Shown: positions 1 through 8,976 of the stretch, in pieces | Layout of the letters: each line of letters starts with the position of its first letter | Numbering within the stretch: the stretch's first letter is position 1 | NCBI GenBank assembly: GCA_902538515.1 | Contig: CACBFH010000001.1 | Coordinates: forward strand, 124,001-188,000 | Length of the DNA: 64,000 nucleotides | Source: an uncultured Prochlorococcus sp. | GTDB lineage: Bacteria; Cyanobacteriota; Cyanobacteriia; PCC-6307; Cyanobiaceae | Direction of reading: 5' to 3' | Translations under genes and position numbers: made by a program | Notes under the pieces: model-generated | The model's database searches: none | Told to the model about the DNA's origin: nothing | The model's input: the letters and a program-made list of their open reading frames with translations, nothing else

Positions 1-757
1 TTGATCCATACTCATTAACTTTGGAGCTAATTAAAGGTAACGTGATTAAAACTAATCTTGAAGGAATAAATGTAAAAATATCTTCGATTTTTGCGCTGAA
101 AAAACCTAAGTATCTAAAATAATCATGTTTGTAACCTATCATTGAATCTAAAGTACTTATGGCTTTATAAGAAAAACCAAGTGATAAAGGCCCTGGCAGA
201 AAAATTGAAAATTTAATCAAAACAATTCCAATAAAAATCCAAAATAATGGCCCAAATATTCCATCAACAGAATTTTCGGTAAGACTCTCTGTACTTGATC
301 TCAAAAGATGTTCTAAAGAAGATGAACTTACATCCCTGCTTACTATCCTTTGAACCTTCTCTTTAATAACTCTATTATTTTGGTCATTAATTTCTTCGCG
401 TTCTATTAGCGCTGCAATTTCTTTAACACTTGAAATAAGTCCCTTAGTCGCAATACAACTTGAAAGTCCAAAAAAAATTAGCAATCCACCAAAAAAATTA
501 TTTCTTGATTGAAAATAACTGAGTTCTATCAATTTACCTAAACCAAAACTCATTCCAATGATTGATATGGCTACGATTAAACCTCCCCAAAATAAAATTT
601 TTTTATTTTCTCCAAAATTATTTATGAGATAATTAGATATTTTTTTTATATAAAAACCAATTATTTGAACAGGGTGTATTAAGAATCTTGGATCGCCGAT
701 CAATAAGTCAAAACCAATCGATCCAAGAAATATTAAAAATAAATTTATTTCAGCCAA
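1..757 (-). CDS. cbiB: Adenosylcobinamide-phosphate synthase CbiB/CobD, 5' part
   Basis: This is the N-terminal part of a gene that runs off the left edge of the window and is absent from the ORF track. Reading the minus strand gives a hydrophobic protein with the early '[11 protein letters not shown]' motif and the later '[11 protein letters not shown]' and '[10 protein letters not shown]' motifs typical of CbiB/CobD. That family is an inner-membrane enzyme joining aminopropanol (phosphate) to adenosylcobyric acid in B12 synthesis. The likely start is a TTG at 757-755, inside the last codons of ilvC, giving a 13-bp overlap and suggesting translational coupling; no ATG lies in frame nearby. 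The distant cobL gene in the same window also points to de novo corrinoid synthesis. The family call is firm; the start is inferred. Confidence 0.85.
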   Translation of the reverse strand, partial: MAEINLFLIFLGSIGFDLLIGDPRFLIHPVQIIGFYIKKISNYLINNFGENKKILFWGGLIVAISIIGMSFGLGKLIELSYFQSRNNFFGGLLIFFGLSSCIATKGLISSVKEIAALIEREEINDQNNRVIKEKVQRIVSRDVSSSSLEHLLRSSTESLTENSVDGIFGPLFWIFIGIVLIKFSIFLPGPLSLGFSYKAISTLDSMIGYKHDYFRYLGFFSAKIEDIFTFIPSRLVLITLPLISSKVNEYGS

Positions 758-1734
758 CTGAACATCGAGCGCAAACCTTTACCAACTTTTTCAATTTCAT
801 GTTTTGAGTTCTCTTCTCTTAATTTTGTCATTAAAGGTTTATTTTTATCGCATTCCTCTACAAAATTCTTAGCGAAAGTTCCATCTTGAATATCTTTTAG
901 AATTTTTTGCATTTCTTTCTTTGTATCACTATTAATAAGCCTTTTACCGCTTACATAATCTCCATATTCTGCAGTATTTGAAATGGAATCTCTCATTTGA
1001 GATAACCCACCCTTCACCATTAGATCAACAATTAGTTTAACTTCATGTAAACATTCGAAATAAGCAAGTTCTGGTTGATATCCTGCCTCTACAAGAGTTT
1101 CGAAGCCTGATTTAACTAGTTCTGACAATCCTCCGCATAAAACGGCTTGTTCACCAAATAAATCAGTTTCTGTTTCTTCTTTGAAATTTGTTTCAAGTAT
1201 CCCAGCTCGTGTACCTCCAATACCTTTAGCGTAAGCCATCGCAAATGATCTCGCGCTCCCAGAAGAATCCTGCTCAACTGCAAATAATGCAGGAACACCT
1301 TGACCATTCTGATATTCCCAACGAACAGTGTGTCCAGGACCTTTTGGGGCAATCATAACAACGTCCACAAAACTAGGAGGTTTGATAAGCTCAAATCTAA
1401 TATTAAAGCCATGAGCAAAACTTAATATCTTTCCTTCTTTTAAGTTTGGTTCTATTTCTTTAAGGTAAACATCTTTTTGAAACTCATCTGGAAGGAGAAT
1501 CATAATCCAGTCTGCTTTTTCGCAAGCTTCAGTGACACTAAAAACTTGTAGACCATCGCTAATAGCCTTGCTTTCAGACTTACTCCCTTTATATAATCCA
1601 ACAATTACATCCATACCGCTATCTTTAAGGTTTAGGGCATGTGCGTGTCCTTGAGAACCATATCCAATAATTGCTATTGTTTTATTCTTAAGAAGACCTA
1701 GATCTGCATCTGTGTCGTAAAAGAGTTGGGTCAT
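745..1734 (-). CDS. ilvC: Ketol-acid reductoisomerase
   Basis: IlvC catalyses the Mg2+- and NADPH-dependent isomeroreduction of acetolactate or acetohydroxybutyrate in valine, leucine and isoleucine synthesis (cytoplasm). The 329-residue length fits class I enzymes. The Rossmann motif '[13 protein letters not shown]' lies near residues 24-36, 'MIAPKGPGH' near 128-136, and the C-terminal knotted domain carries '[14 protein letters not shown]' and '[13 protein letters not shown]', which hold the metal-binding Asp and Glu residues. The cofactor loop after strand 2 reads 'GLYKGSKSE', which has Tyr-Lys where many enzymes have an arginine. It sits downstream of clpP (about 110 bp gap) and overlaps cbiB, so it may be part of a minus-strand transcription unit. 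Identification is secure. Confidence 0.97.
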   Translation of the reverse strand: MTQLFYDTDADLGLLKNKTIAIIGYGSQGHAHALNLKDSGMDVIVGLYKGSKSESKAISDGLQVFSVTEACEKADWIMILLPDEFQKDVYLKEIEPNLKEGKILSFAHGFNIRFELIKPPSFVDVVMIAPKGPGHTVRWEYQNGQGVPALFAVEQDSSGSARSFAMAYAKGIGGTRAGILETNFKEETETDLFGEQAVLCGGLSELVKSGFETLVEAGYQPELAYFECLHEVKLIVDLMVKGGLSQMRDSISNTAEYGDYVSGKRLINSDTKKEMQKILKDIQDGTFAKNFVEECDKNKPLMTKLREENSKHEIEKVGKGLRSMFSWLK

Positions 1735-1844
1735 AAGTTTTAGCTTCTTTGCATTTGATAATTAATATCTTAGACATTAAAGGGGTAAATAAACCAAAAG
1801 ATTATTGATTTAAAAAAGAAAATTAAAATATTTATTTAGAAAAT

Positions 1845-2456
1845 TTAAGACTGATTTGCTTCGCTTGGATGTGAGATTACTTTGTCAATTAAGCCATAGT
1901 TTTTTGCTTCTTCAGCACTTAGAAAATAATCTCTATCAGTATCTTTTTCAATTTTCTCGAATGATTGACCTGTCATGTCTGCCATAGACATATTTAACAT
2001 ATCTTTAATTCTTAATATTTCCTTAGCTTCTATTTCAATATCACTTGCTTGGCGTTGAGAAGTTCCTCCGAGGGGTTGATGAATCATTATTCTGCTGTGT
2101 GGCAAAGCAACTCTTTTACCTTTTGTGCCAGCGGCTAATAGGAAAGCACCCATTGAAGCTGCGAGGCCTACGCAAATGGTTACCACATCACTTTTTACGT
2201 ATTTGATAGTGTCATATATAGCCAAGCCAGCAGTTACAGAGCCTCCTGGGCTATTTATATATAAATAAATAGGTTTGGTGTTGTCATCAGAATCCAGATA
2301 AAGCATTTGTGCAACAAGGCTATTTGCAATACCGTCATTCACTTCTTGTCCAAGAAAAAGAATTCTTTCAACACCTAATCTTGTATATATGTCTACCCAT
2401 CTTTCGTATTGACTTCCTGGAAGTCTATAAGGCACGCTTGGAGTTCCTATTGGCAT
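1845..2456 (-). CDS. clpP: ATP-dependent Clp protease proteolytic subunit (ClpP3-like)
   Basis: This is a catalytically complete ClpP serine-protease subunit that assembles into a ring chamber fed by a Clp/Hsp100 ATPase. The 203 residues include Ser101 in 'GLAASMGAF', His126 in 'MIHQPLGG' and Asp176 in 'DTDRDYF', which match the E. coli triad. It lies 26 bp downstream of clpR on the same strand. In cyanobacteria the clpR-clpP3 pair is known to be co-transcribed and to form a mixed ClpP3/R ring, so this copy is most likely the ClpP3 paralogue. That paralogue number rests on gene order rather than on a sequence comparison. Confidence 0.95.
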   Translation of the reverse strand: MPIGTPSVPYRLPGSQYERWVDIYTRLGVERILFLGQEVNDGIANSLVAQMLYLDSDDNTKPIYLYINSPGGSVTAGLAIYDTIKYVKSDVVTICVGLAASMGAFLLAAGTKGKRVALPHSRIMIHQPLGGTSQRQASDIEIEAKEILRIKDMLNMSMADMTGQSFEKIEKDTDRDYFLSAEEAKNYGLIDKVISHPSEANQS

Positions 2457-2482
2457 GATTTTAAAGTAGTTGTTTGTGAGAA

Positions 2483-3145
2483 TTAAATTTTTTTTGGTAA
2501 ATCTTTTTGAGTTGTGAGTATTCTATCGATAACTCCATAATCTAAGGCTTCTTGAGGATTTAGATAACTCATCCTGTCGGAGTCTTTAGAGAGTTCTTCA
2601 ATAGTCTTCCCAGTATTACGAGATAGAATCTCTAGCATTGATTTTTTATTTTTCAGAACTTCCTCTGCTCTTATTTGGATATCGGTTGCTTGACCTCTTG
2701 CTCCGCTTATCGGTTGATGTAAAACAATTGAGGCGTGCGGAAGAGCGGCTCTTTGCCCCTTTGTGCCAGAAGAAAGAATGACTGCTGCAGTCCCCATTGC
2801 TTGTCCGATGCAGATTGTATGTACTGGAGGTTTAATGTAACTAATGGTATCGCAGATGGCGAAAGCTTCTGTTTCGAAACCAACTGCGTCACCTGTGTAC
2901 CAACTTGTACCAGTTGAATTTATATAGAAAAAGATCGGTTTTTCTGGATCCTCAAACTCAAGGTAAAGGAGTTGAGCAATTATTAGCTCAGTAACATCCA
3001 TTCCTAATTGTCTTTTCGCATCATCATCTGAAAATAATGGTAAACCGAGATAGACAATCCTCTCTTTCAGTAAAAGAGAGGGTAGATCAGGAGGTGGAGT
3101 CCTCATAACGGTATTTTCCCCGTAATAAGGAGCAGATACAGTCAT
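2483..3145 (-). CDS. clpR: ClpR, inactive ClpP paralogue
   Basis: This ClpP-fold protein of 220 residues lacks two of the three catalytic residues. The nucleophile region reads '[13 protein letters not shown]', placing Gly118 where ClpP has Ser, and the Asp position in 'SDRMSYLN' is Met192, while His143 in 'VLHQP' is kept. Such proteins are the ClpR subunits of cyanobacteria and plastids, which share a ring with ClpP3 and act in structure or substrate handling rather than cleavage. It also has a short insertion after '[13 protein letters not shown]', where ClpP has the 'INSPGG' loop. It sits directly upstream of clpP in the same direction, about 40 bp after the PIN/TRAM gene. Identification is secure. 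Confidence 0.95.
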   Translation of the reverse strand: MTVSAPYYGENTVMRTPPPDLPSLLLKERIVYLGLPLFSDDDAKRQLGMDVTELIIAQLLYLEFEDPEKPIFFYINSTGTSWYTGDAVGFETEAFAICDTISYIKPPVHTICIGQAMGTAAVILSSGTKGQRAALPHASIVLHQPISGARGQATDIQIRAEEVLKNKKSMLEILSRNTGKTIEELSKDSDRMSYLNPQEALDYGVIDRILTTQKDLPKKI

Positions 3146-3185
3146 TTATATCAAAAAAGAAAGATTTATTTGATTCTAGCTAGAT

Positions 3186-4295
3186 TTAGCTCTGTGTCGC
3201 TGGTGATTTAAAAGATTTGTTTGACTCAGGATTATTTATCAGTTTTCCAAAGACCATTCTTCCGGTGGGAGTTTGTAGCGCTCCTGTTATTACAATATCT
3301 AATCTGCTTCCTACAAAATTCTTTGCTTCATCAATTACAACCATTGTGCCATCGTCTAAATATCCTATACCTTGCATTTTTTCTTTACCCTCTCTTACGA
3401 TTTTTATATTAAGTGATTCTCCTGGTTGTACTTCTGGTCTTAAAGCTATAACTAAATCACTCAAATTCATAACTTTTAATTCTTTAACTTCCGCAATTTG
3501 AGAGAGATTATAATCAGCGGTAATCAAAGTTCCTGTCATATCTTCCGTGATTTTCAAAAGTTTTTCATCTACCCCATTACCTTCATACTTTGTTGGGTTT
3601 ATTACAAGTCTTCTTCCGTATAAATCTCTTAATTCTTTTAACAATTTTAGACCCCTTCTTCCCTTGGATCTTTTTTCATTGCTGCTGGAGTCAGCTAAAG
3701 TTTGTAGTTCATCAATTACACTTTGAGCAACGATTAATTGCCCTTCTAGCAAGCCGCAACTTAATAGGCCATTTATTCTGCCATCAATAATTACACTGGT
3801 ATCTAGAATTTTTGGACTTGCAGCGGGAAGTATTCCTTCATTAACTAGATATGCATCAGTATTATTTGGATTGAATAATCTTAATAATGTCCTGCCATGG
3901 GTATCTGCCAACTTATAACCAAGTACACCAAAGAAAATATTACTTAATATAGCCGCCAAAGGTTTTGCAAAAAAGACTTCCCTAGGGAATGGAATTAATA
4001 GTATTGGAGCAAGAAGAAGATTCGCAACAAGTAATCCTAAAATTAATCCAACTGACCTACTAATTAATAAATCAGTAGGCATTGTCCTTATTTGATCAAG
4101 AAAAGTTTTTCTAAGTTGAATGAATACGAAACCGGCTGCTAGTCCAATAAAAAAACCTATTATCGATAAAACAATTCTAAAACCTTCAACATTAGATACC
4201 TGTTTAAGAATATCTACTGGCAATAAATCAACTCCAAGCCATCCTGAAGCAGCTCCAGACAATACAAATAGAATTAATACTAGGATATCTGTCAT
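3186..4295 (-). CDS. PIN/TRAM domain integral membrane protein (YacL-like)
   Basis: This 369-residue protein starts with about four hydrophobic segments (roughly residues 1-115). A PIN nuclease fold follows: 'LDTSVIIDGRI' near 163-173 supplies the first acidic residue, 'SVIDELQTLAD' the second and 'LITADYNLSQIAE' the later ones. A C-terminal TRAM-like RNA-binding domain ('VREGKEKMQGIGYLDDGTMVVID') lies near 300-345. The layout matches the YacL/YkmA family of membrane PIN-TRAM proteins, whose substrate is not established; RNA cleavage is inferred from the fold. It is the first gene of the minus-strand run into clpR and clpP and is divergent from hemW across about 95 bp. Confidence 0.88.
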   Translation of the reverse strand: MTDILVLILFVLSGAASGWLGVDLLPVDILKQVSNVEGFRIVLSIIGFFIGLAAGFVFIQLRKTFLDQIRTMPTDLLISRSVGLILGLLVANLLLAPILLIPFPREVFFAKPLAAILSNIFFGVLGYKLADTHGRTLLRLFNPNNTDAYLVNEGILPAASPKILDTSVIIDGRINGLLSCGLLEGQLIVAQSVIDELQTLADSSSNEKRSKGRRGLKLLKELRDLYGRRLVINPTKYEGNGVDEKLLKITEDMTGTLITADYNLSQIAEVKELKVMNLSDLVIALRPEVQPGESLNIKIVREGKEKMQGIGYLDDGTMVVIDEAKNFVGSRLDIVITGALQTPTGRMVFGKLINNPESNKSFKSPATQS

Positions 4296-4391
4296 ATCTA
4301 TAATCTACTAGGATTTACTTATTGAGTAAATAAGGATGTTATTTTTTTCGATCCTTAATACTCTTTTGGAGCTTAAAAATGTATCTAGATT

Positions 4392-5615
4392 ATGAATAAG
4401 TTTCCTAAAAGTGCTTATGTACACATACCTTTTTGCCATAGAAGGTGCTTTTATTGTGATTTTGCAGTTATTCCATTGGGAAATAATGTTGATACTTTAA
4501 AAGGTTTTGGAAGCAAAACGGTTAAAGAATATTTGCACTTTTTATTTAAAGAAATTTTATCAATTAAGCATAAATCAACTCTTTCGACAATTTATATAGG
4601 CGGTGGAACGCCATCAATTTTGCATCCAAAACAAATCAAAGAGTTAATTGATCTTTTTAGAGAAAATTATGGAATTGACTATGGTGCTGAAATCACTATG
4701 GAAGTAGACCCAGCGAGTTTTAATCAAGATGATCTTAATGGATTCATTAATGCTGGGATAAATAGATTTAGTCTTGGAGTGCAAAGTTTTAATAATCAGA
4801 TACTTCAAAAATCTGGAAGGAGGCATTTGAGAGAAGATGCTGAAAAATCTTGTTCTTGGTTAAAGAAGGCATATATTTCTGACTTAATAAAAAGTTGGAG
4901 TTTAGATTTAATTCAAAACTTGCCCCTTAGTGGATTTAAAGAATGGCAAGAAGACTTAAAAAAAGCAATAATGTTTTCTCCGCCACACATATCCATATAT
5001 GATTTAAATATTGAGAATGGAACTGTTTTTAAAAAATTAGATAATTTAGGGGAATTACAATTTCCAAGTGATGAAGAGGCTATTAGAAATACTGAATCAA
5101 CTCATTTAATTTTAAAAAGTTCAGGGTATTCAAGATATGAAATTTCTAATTATTGTCTTCCAGGGCATCAATCAAGGCATAATAAAGTTTATTGGAAAGG
5201 TCTAGGCTGGTGGAGTTTTGGTCAAGGTTCCACAAGCTCACCATGGGGTGAAAAGCTCACTAGACCAAGGGTTAGTGGAGAATACAAGGAATGGGTAATT
5301 AAGCAATACAAACAAAACTTAGATTCAACCCTCACTAACGAAAATTTTGCCTATAAAGAATTGGATGAGAAAATAATGTTGGGATTAAGACTTAAAGAGG
5401 GTCTAGATATCCACAAGGTGTTCAAAGAACAAAACTGGGAAAACAATAAATTAGATAGTAACTTTAGTAAATTGATTGAAGAGTGGGAAAAATTTCTTGA
5501 AAGTGGACTATTAGTGCGAAAGGGGAATAGATTCTTTTTAAGTGATCCAAAAGGCATGGAACTAAGTAATCAAATTCTTATTTCCATGTTTAAGTGGTGG
5601 GATGAAATTAATTAA
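4392..5615 (+). CDS. hemW: Radical SAM protein HemW (coproporphyrinogen oxidase-like)
   Basis: The 407-residue protein opens with 'AYVHIPFCHRRCFYCDF', which holds the CxxxCxxC cysteines for the radical-SAM 4Fe-4S cluster; 'YIGGGTPSIL' and 'MEVDPASF' follow in the AdoMet-binding barrel. The extra cysteine of true HemN (CxxxCxxCxC) is absent, since Asp-Phe follows the third Cys. This favours HemW, a heme chaperone-like family, over anaerobic coproporphyrinogen oxidase. The C-terminal domain 'EKIMLGLRLKEGLDIHKV' is typical of HemW. The gene overlaps convergent panB by 8 bp. The older database name 'oxygen-independent coproporphyrinogen III oxidase' probably refers to this gene. Confidence 0.88.
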   Translation: MNKFPKSAYVHIPFCHRRCFYCDFAVIPLGNNVDTLKGFGSKTVKEYLHFLFKEILSIKHKSTLSTIYIGGGTPSILHPKQIKELIDLFRENYGIDYGAEITMEVDPASFNQDDLNGFINAGINRFSLGVQSFNNQILQKSGRRHLREDAEKSCSWLKKAYISDLIKSWSLDLIQNLPLSGFKEWQEDLKKAIMFSPPHISIYDLNIENGTVFKKLDNLGELQFPSDEEAIRNTESTHLILKSSGYSRYEISNYCLPGHQSRHNKVYWKGLGWWSFGQGSTSSPWGEKLTRPRVSGEYKEWVIKQYKQNLDSTLTNENFAYKELDEKIMLGLRLKEGLDIHKVFKEQNWENNKLDSNFSKLIEEWEKFLESGLLVRKGNRFFLSDPKGMELSNQILISMFKWWDEIN

Positions 5616-6381
5616 GTCTTTCAGAGACTACCCATTCCTTTAATTTATCTTTAAATAGTTTCTTACCTTGAATTATCGGTTTGCAAAATGGTGGTTGATT
5701 ATCATTAAGGCCTAACAAATCTGCAGTAACTCTTACCTGCCCATCGCAATGATTGCCTGCACCAATGCCTATTGTAGGAATCGATAGGTTTTTTTGTATC
5801 TCTTTAGCAAGAAGCTCAGGAATATGTTCAAGAACTATTGAAAAACATCCTAATTTTTCAAGGGTAGATGCCTCTTTCTTGATTTTTTCTTGGCTTTCTA
5901 TGCTTTCTCCTTGTTTTTTTAGTCCTAGATTTAAATAGCTTTGCGGTGTAAGACCTATATGCCCCATAACAGGTATTCCCATTCTTATTAATCTGGAAAT
6001 AACTTTTTGTATTTCTGGTTCAGCTCCTTCTACCTTTACAGCTTTTGCATAAGTACTTTGAATTATTTTCCCTGCATACGCAACAGCTTTATCCTCTCCA
6101 CATTGGTAAGTTAGAAAAGGCATGTCAGAAACGACTAAAGGTTGATCCTCAATTTTATTTTTAAATCCTCTCGAAACAGCATTGGTATGATAAATGATGT
6201 TTTCTAAAGTTAGTGGCAATGTGGATTTGTATCCCAAACAAACCATCGCTAAGGAATCTCCTACTAAAACTAGATCAACATTAGCTTCTTCTGCGATGGA
6301 TCCTGATATTGAGTCCCATGCAGTTAATGCAATAATTTTCTGAGATTTTTCTTTATATTTAACGAGGTCTGAAGGCAACAT
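5608..6381 (-). CDS. panB: 3-methyl-2-oxobutanoate hydroxymethyltransferase
   Basis: PanB transfers a hydroxymethyl group from 5,10-methylene-tetrahydrofolate to 2-oxoisovalerate, the first committed step of pantothenate synthesis. The 257-residue length is normal. Visible family motifs are 'ALTAWDSISGSIAEEA', 'VLVGDSLAMVCLGYKSTLPL' (metal-binding Asp), 'VKVEGAEPE', 'PVMGHIGLTPQS' and 'PTIGIGAGNHCDGQVRV'. It faces hemW with an 8-bp tail overlap and its start lies about 45 bp from the SRP RNA gene, which is divergent. Its 2-oxoisovalerate substrate comes from the valine pathway in which IlvC acts. Identification is secure. Confidence 0.97.
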   Translation of the reverse strand: MLPSDLVKYKEKSQKIIALTAWDSISGSIAEEANVDLVLVGDSLAMVCLGYKSTLPLTLENIIYHTNAVSRGFKNKIEDQPLVVSDMPFLTYQCGEDKAVAYAGKIIQSTYAKAVKVEGAEPEIQKVISRLIRMGIPVMGHIGLTPQSYLNLGLKKQGESIESQEKIKKEASTLEKLGCFSIVLEHIPELLAKEIQKNLSIPTIGIGAGNHCDGQVRVTADLLGLNDNQPPFCKPIIQGKKLFKDKLKEWVVSERLN

Positions 6382-6412
6382 AAGAAATTTATGTATCTTT
6401 TTTAATCAAGAA

Positions 6413-6422
6413 TTGCTAATAT
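6413..6422 (+). promoter_or_regulatory. Candidate extended -10 promoter of the SRP RNA
   Basis: The sequence 'TTGCTAATAT' ends about 6 bp before the first base of the SRP RNA stem. It matches an extended -10 element (TGn followed by TAnnnT). The position fits transcription starting at the RNA 5' end. No convincing -35 is seen. Confidence 0.45.
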
Positions 6423-6427
6423 ATCAC

Positions 6428-6523
6428 TGACTCGGCCTTTCGCGGTTTTAACGCCTAAACCTGGTCAGGACCGGAAGGTAGCAGCCACATGGGATGCTTG
6501 AGGCAGGCGGGATATCCGAGTCA
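6428..6523 (+). ncRNA. ffs: Signal recognition particle RNA, small bacterial type (4.5S)
   Basis: The core 'GGTCAGGACCGGAAGGTAGC' is the conserved apical loop and asymmetric-loop sequence (SRP domain IV) that binds the Ffh M domain. The ends 'TGACTCGG' and 'CCGAGTCA' pair to close a hairpin of about 96 nt, typical of the small 4.5S form without an Alu domain. It lies between divergent panB and the end of ftsZ. Its protein partner ffh is in this window at about 33 kb. The ends are set by the terminal helix and could be off by a few bases. Confidence 0.93.
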
Positions 6524-6537
6524 CTTTATTTTACCTA

Positions 6538-7689
6538 TTAATCAATATCTTTATTATTTTGCCTTAACCTCAAAAATTCTGGAATATTTGCTCCTTTTTC
6601 TTTATTATCGGAAACATTATAAAAAGACTGATTTGATAATCTGTTCTTTATTCTTTGTTGCTTAAGTGGTTGGTTTGTATCAAAACCTGTCGCAATGACA
6701 GTAACTTGTATCTCACCATCCATGTCTTCGTTAACCGCTTGACCAACAATTATATTTGCATCTTGATCTACGACATCACTTATTACTTCTCCAACTGAAT
6801 TCACATCGTCAAGTGTTAAATCTCTTCCCCCAGTGATATTAACAAGGCAACCTTTCGCTCCATCAATTCTTCCTGCTTCAAGTAATGGACTATTAATTGC
6901 AGCTTGAGCAGCCTCTATGGCTCTAGAACGACCAGATCCAATACCCACACCGAGAAGAGCTGTGCCAGCCTCAGTCATAACTGATCTGACATCAGCAAAA
7001 TCAAGATTAACCTCACCTGGACGGGTAATTACTTCACTTATACCTTGAACTCCCATTCTTAGAACATCATCCGCATTCATAAATGCTTCTTGAATAGAGG
7101 CACCTGCGGAAACTTCTTTTAACCGATCATTTGGGATAACAATAAGTGTATCAACATTCTCTGCTAATCTTGCTATTCCTTCTTCTGCTTGACGCATTCT
7201 CCTTTTACCTTCAAAAGAAAAGGGTTTAGTTACTATGCCAATTGTTAATGCACCGCTTTGCTTTGCTACTTCAGCGACAACTGGAGCTGCTCCTGTGCCA
7301 GTGCCTCCTCCCATTCCTGCAGCTATAAAAACCAAGTCAGATCCCTCAAGTGATTGTTGAAGTTCATCTCTAGATTCTTCAGCAGCCTTTTGACCGATAC
7401 TTGGATTACCTCCGGCTCCGAGCCCTCTTGTTAAGTTCTGACCTAACTGGACCCTTCTTTCTGCAGAAGACTGCAGCAAGGCTTGTGCATCAGTATTAAG
7501 AACTCTGAATGAAACGCCTTCAAGATCACTATCTATCATCCTGTTGACAGCGTTACTACCTCCACCACCAACGCCGATTACTTCAATTTTGGCATTCTGA
7601 CTTGGAAGGATGTCTTTTGATTGATCAAAGTTTGGATTGTTACCGAAGCTCATCTCTAAATAAGGATCTAATACTAGTGTTGGGTGCAT
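6538..7689 (-). CDS. ftsZ: Cell division protein FtsZ
   Basis: FtsZ is the tubulin-like GTPase that forms the cytokinetic ring. The '[14 protein letters not shown]' loop lies near residues 39-52, the tubulin signature '[11 protein letters not shown]' near 127-137 and the T7-loop 'NLDFADV' near 228-234. A C-terminal 'IPEFLRLRQ' peptide matches the conserved tail that binds partners such as Ftn2/ZipN, encoded at about 31 kb. The track start gives 383 residues; an internal Met at residue 13 (371 residues) is an equally plausible start because the first 12 residues are not typical of the family. The order ftsQ-ftsZ is as in other cyanobacteria. Function is secure. Confidence 0.96.
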   Translation of the reverse strand: MHPTLVLDPYLEMSFGNNPNFDQSKDILPSQNAKIEVIGVGGGGSNAVNRMIDSDLEGVSFRVLNTDAQALLQSSAERRVQLGQNLTRGLGAGGNPSIGQKAAEESRDELQQSLEGSDLVFIAAGMGGGTGTGAAPVVAEVAKQSGALTIGIVTKPFSFEGKRRMRQAEEGIARLAENVDTLIVIPNDRLKEVSAGASIQEAFMNADDVLRMGVQGISEVITRPGEVNLDFADVRSVMTEAGTALLGVGIGSGRSRAIEAAQAAINSPLLEAGRIDGAKGCLVNITGGRDLTLDDVNSVGEVISDVVDQDANIIVGQAVNEDMDGEIQVTVIATGFDTNQPLKQQRIKNRLSNQSFYNVSDNKEKGANIPEFLRLRQNNKDID

Positions 7690-7831
7690 TATGAACTTAC
7701 TAAGCTCGTATTTATGGAATTGTTGAGAAAAGTCCTTAAATATTCACTTAATAAATATTTTGTTTAGAATGCTAAACACTTTCTAACACTACAATAATTA
7801 AAAAAATTAATTTAAAATTGAAAGTCAAATA

Positions 7832-8566
7832 TTAGGGTTTGAACACTTTTATTTTTGGTTTATTTGGGTCAGTAAGATCAATATTATCAATTTTTTGAGA
7901 AAAGTTATTTTTCTTAAATTTAATCTTTAGGTTATTGATTATTTGTAATTGATTGTTGATTAAATTTGGGTTAAATCCTAATAATATTTTTTTTAAATCT
8001 TTTTCCTCAACTGTTAGAAAACCATTGGTTGAGAAAGTTATTTTAACTATCTCAAATTCAAAGTTCTCTTGGGAAATTAAAATATCAGATAATATATTTT
8101 TAAATTTTTCTTTCCATCCAAAAACTTTTATTGATAATTTGTTAAATTTTTTTTCTTCTACATTTTGTTTATCAATAAAAATTCCCTCTTTATCAATAAA
8201 GCCTAATATTTTTTTATTATTTAATATTCTTTCACCGAAAGCTACTGGAGTTCTCGTATTAATATGAACTTTCAAACCAAAAGGAAATATTTGTCTACTT
8301 ACATAAACATTCTTGAGAGATAAATTGTGTTTTAACTCTTTTTCTAAAAAATAAGTGTTAATAAAAATTAGCCGGATCGGAATTTTTAAAGATGAATTAT
8401 TTAGTACATCTTTCTGAGAAAATAATTTACTACCAGAAATTTTAATGTCTTGAATATCTACTTTTTTAAGAGTTTTTAGGCTCATTAGGCTTGTTAAAAA
8501 TAAAAATGAAATTAGAAAAAAAAAGCTTCTATTTTTTATATTTTTTTCAGTCTTTTCACAAATCAC
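7832..8566 (-). CDS. ftsQ: Cell division protein FtsQ/DivIB
   Basis: This 244-residue protein has one N-terminal membrane segment (about residues 13-30), then a POTRA-like region with 'IKISGSKLFSQKDVL' and 'VYVSRQIFPFGLKVHINTR' followed by 'TPVAFGE', which is the FtsQ/DivIB pattern. FtsQ links early and late divisome proteins in the periplasm. Position supports the call: it lies just upstream of ftsZ and downstream of ddl, as in other bacterial division clusters. The sequence is rich in Lys, Asn and Ile and poorly conserved, as is usual for FtsQ. Its start overlaps the end of the preceding small gene by 11 bp. Confidence 0.85.
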   Translation of the reverse strand: MICEKTEKNIKNRSFFFLISFLFLTSLMSLKTLKKVDIQDIKISGSKLFSQKDVLNNSSLKIPIRLIFINTYFLEKELKHNLSLKNVYVSRQIFPFGLKVHINTRTPVAFGERILNNKKILGFIDKEGIFIDKQNVEEKKFNKLSIKVFGWKEKFKNILSDILISQENFEFEIVKITFSTNGFLTVEEKDLKKILLGFNPNLINNQLQIINNLKIKFKKNNFSQKIDNIDLTDPNKPKIKVFKP

Positions 8567-8966
8567 ATCTAGCCTTTTCCATTAATTGGTTCATCCATGC
8601 TTTCGCTTGCTCTGCATCTGAAAATGGTACATCCATCTCTTTCCCATCTCCTACTAATCTCAACCTGCATTTACCTTGAGATTCGCTTGTTAGAGGAGCT
8701 TCTCCTGAAGTTAGTGCCATTAATTCAACTAACTCTAGTTTCTTGATAATAAAACTATCCTTTTCTTCAAATTTGCCAGCTTCGAATGCGCTCCATTTTA
8801 ATTCCCCATCTTTTAAGGATGCTGCACCTGAACTATCTAACTTGCAAAGTTCAGAATCACTCGCCCAACTTCTAAAAAGATTTTGCCTTCTTCTTTCTAA
8901 CCAGCCAAGTGCAGTTAATAAAATGAAGATTAAAAGTAATGGTAACCAAAGTAGTCCATGCAACAT
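8556..8966 (-). CDS. Conserved small membrane-anchored protein of unknown function
   Basis: This 136-residue protein has a strong hydrophobic N-terminal segment (about residues 2-20, 'LLWLPLLLIFILLTALGWL') followed by Arg-rich 'ERRRQNLFRSW', so the remainder should be cytoplasmic by the positive-inside rule. The soluble part has acidic and Ser-rich stretches and ends in an amphipathic 'AEQAKAWMNQLMEKARCDL' helix. I do not recognise a named domain. It lies between ddl and ftsQ in the same direction, with a 10-bp gap and an 11-bp overlap, so it is probably expressed with the division and wall genes. A role in envelope growth is inference from position only. Confidence 0.75.
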   Translation of the reverse strand: MLHGLLWLPLLLIFILLTALGWLERRRQNLFRSWASDSELCKLDSSGAASLKDGELKWSAFEAGKFEEKDSFIIKKLELVELMALTSGEAPLTSESQGKCRLRLVGDGKEMDVPFSDAEQAKAWMNQLMEKARCDL

Positions 8967-8976
8967 TTTATTAAAA

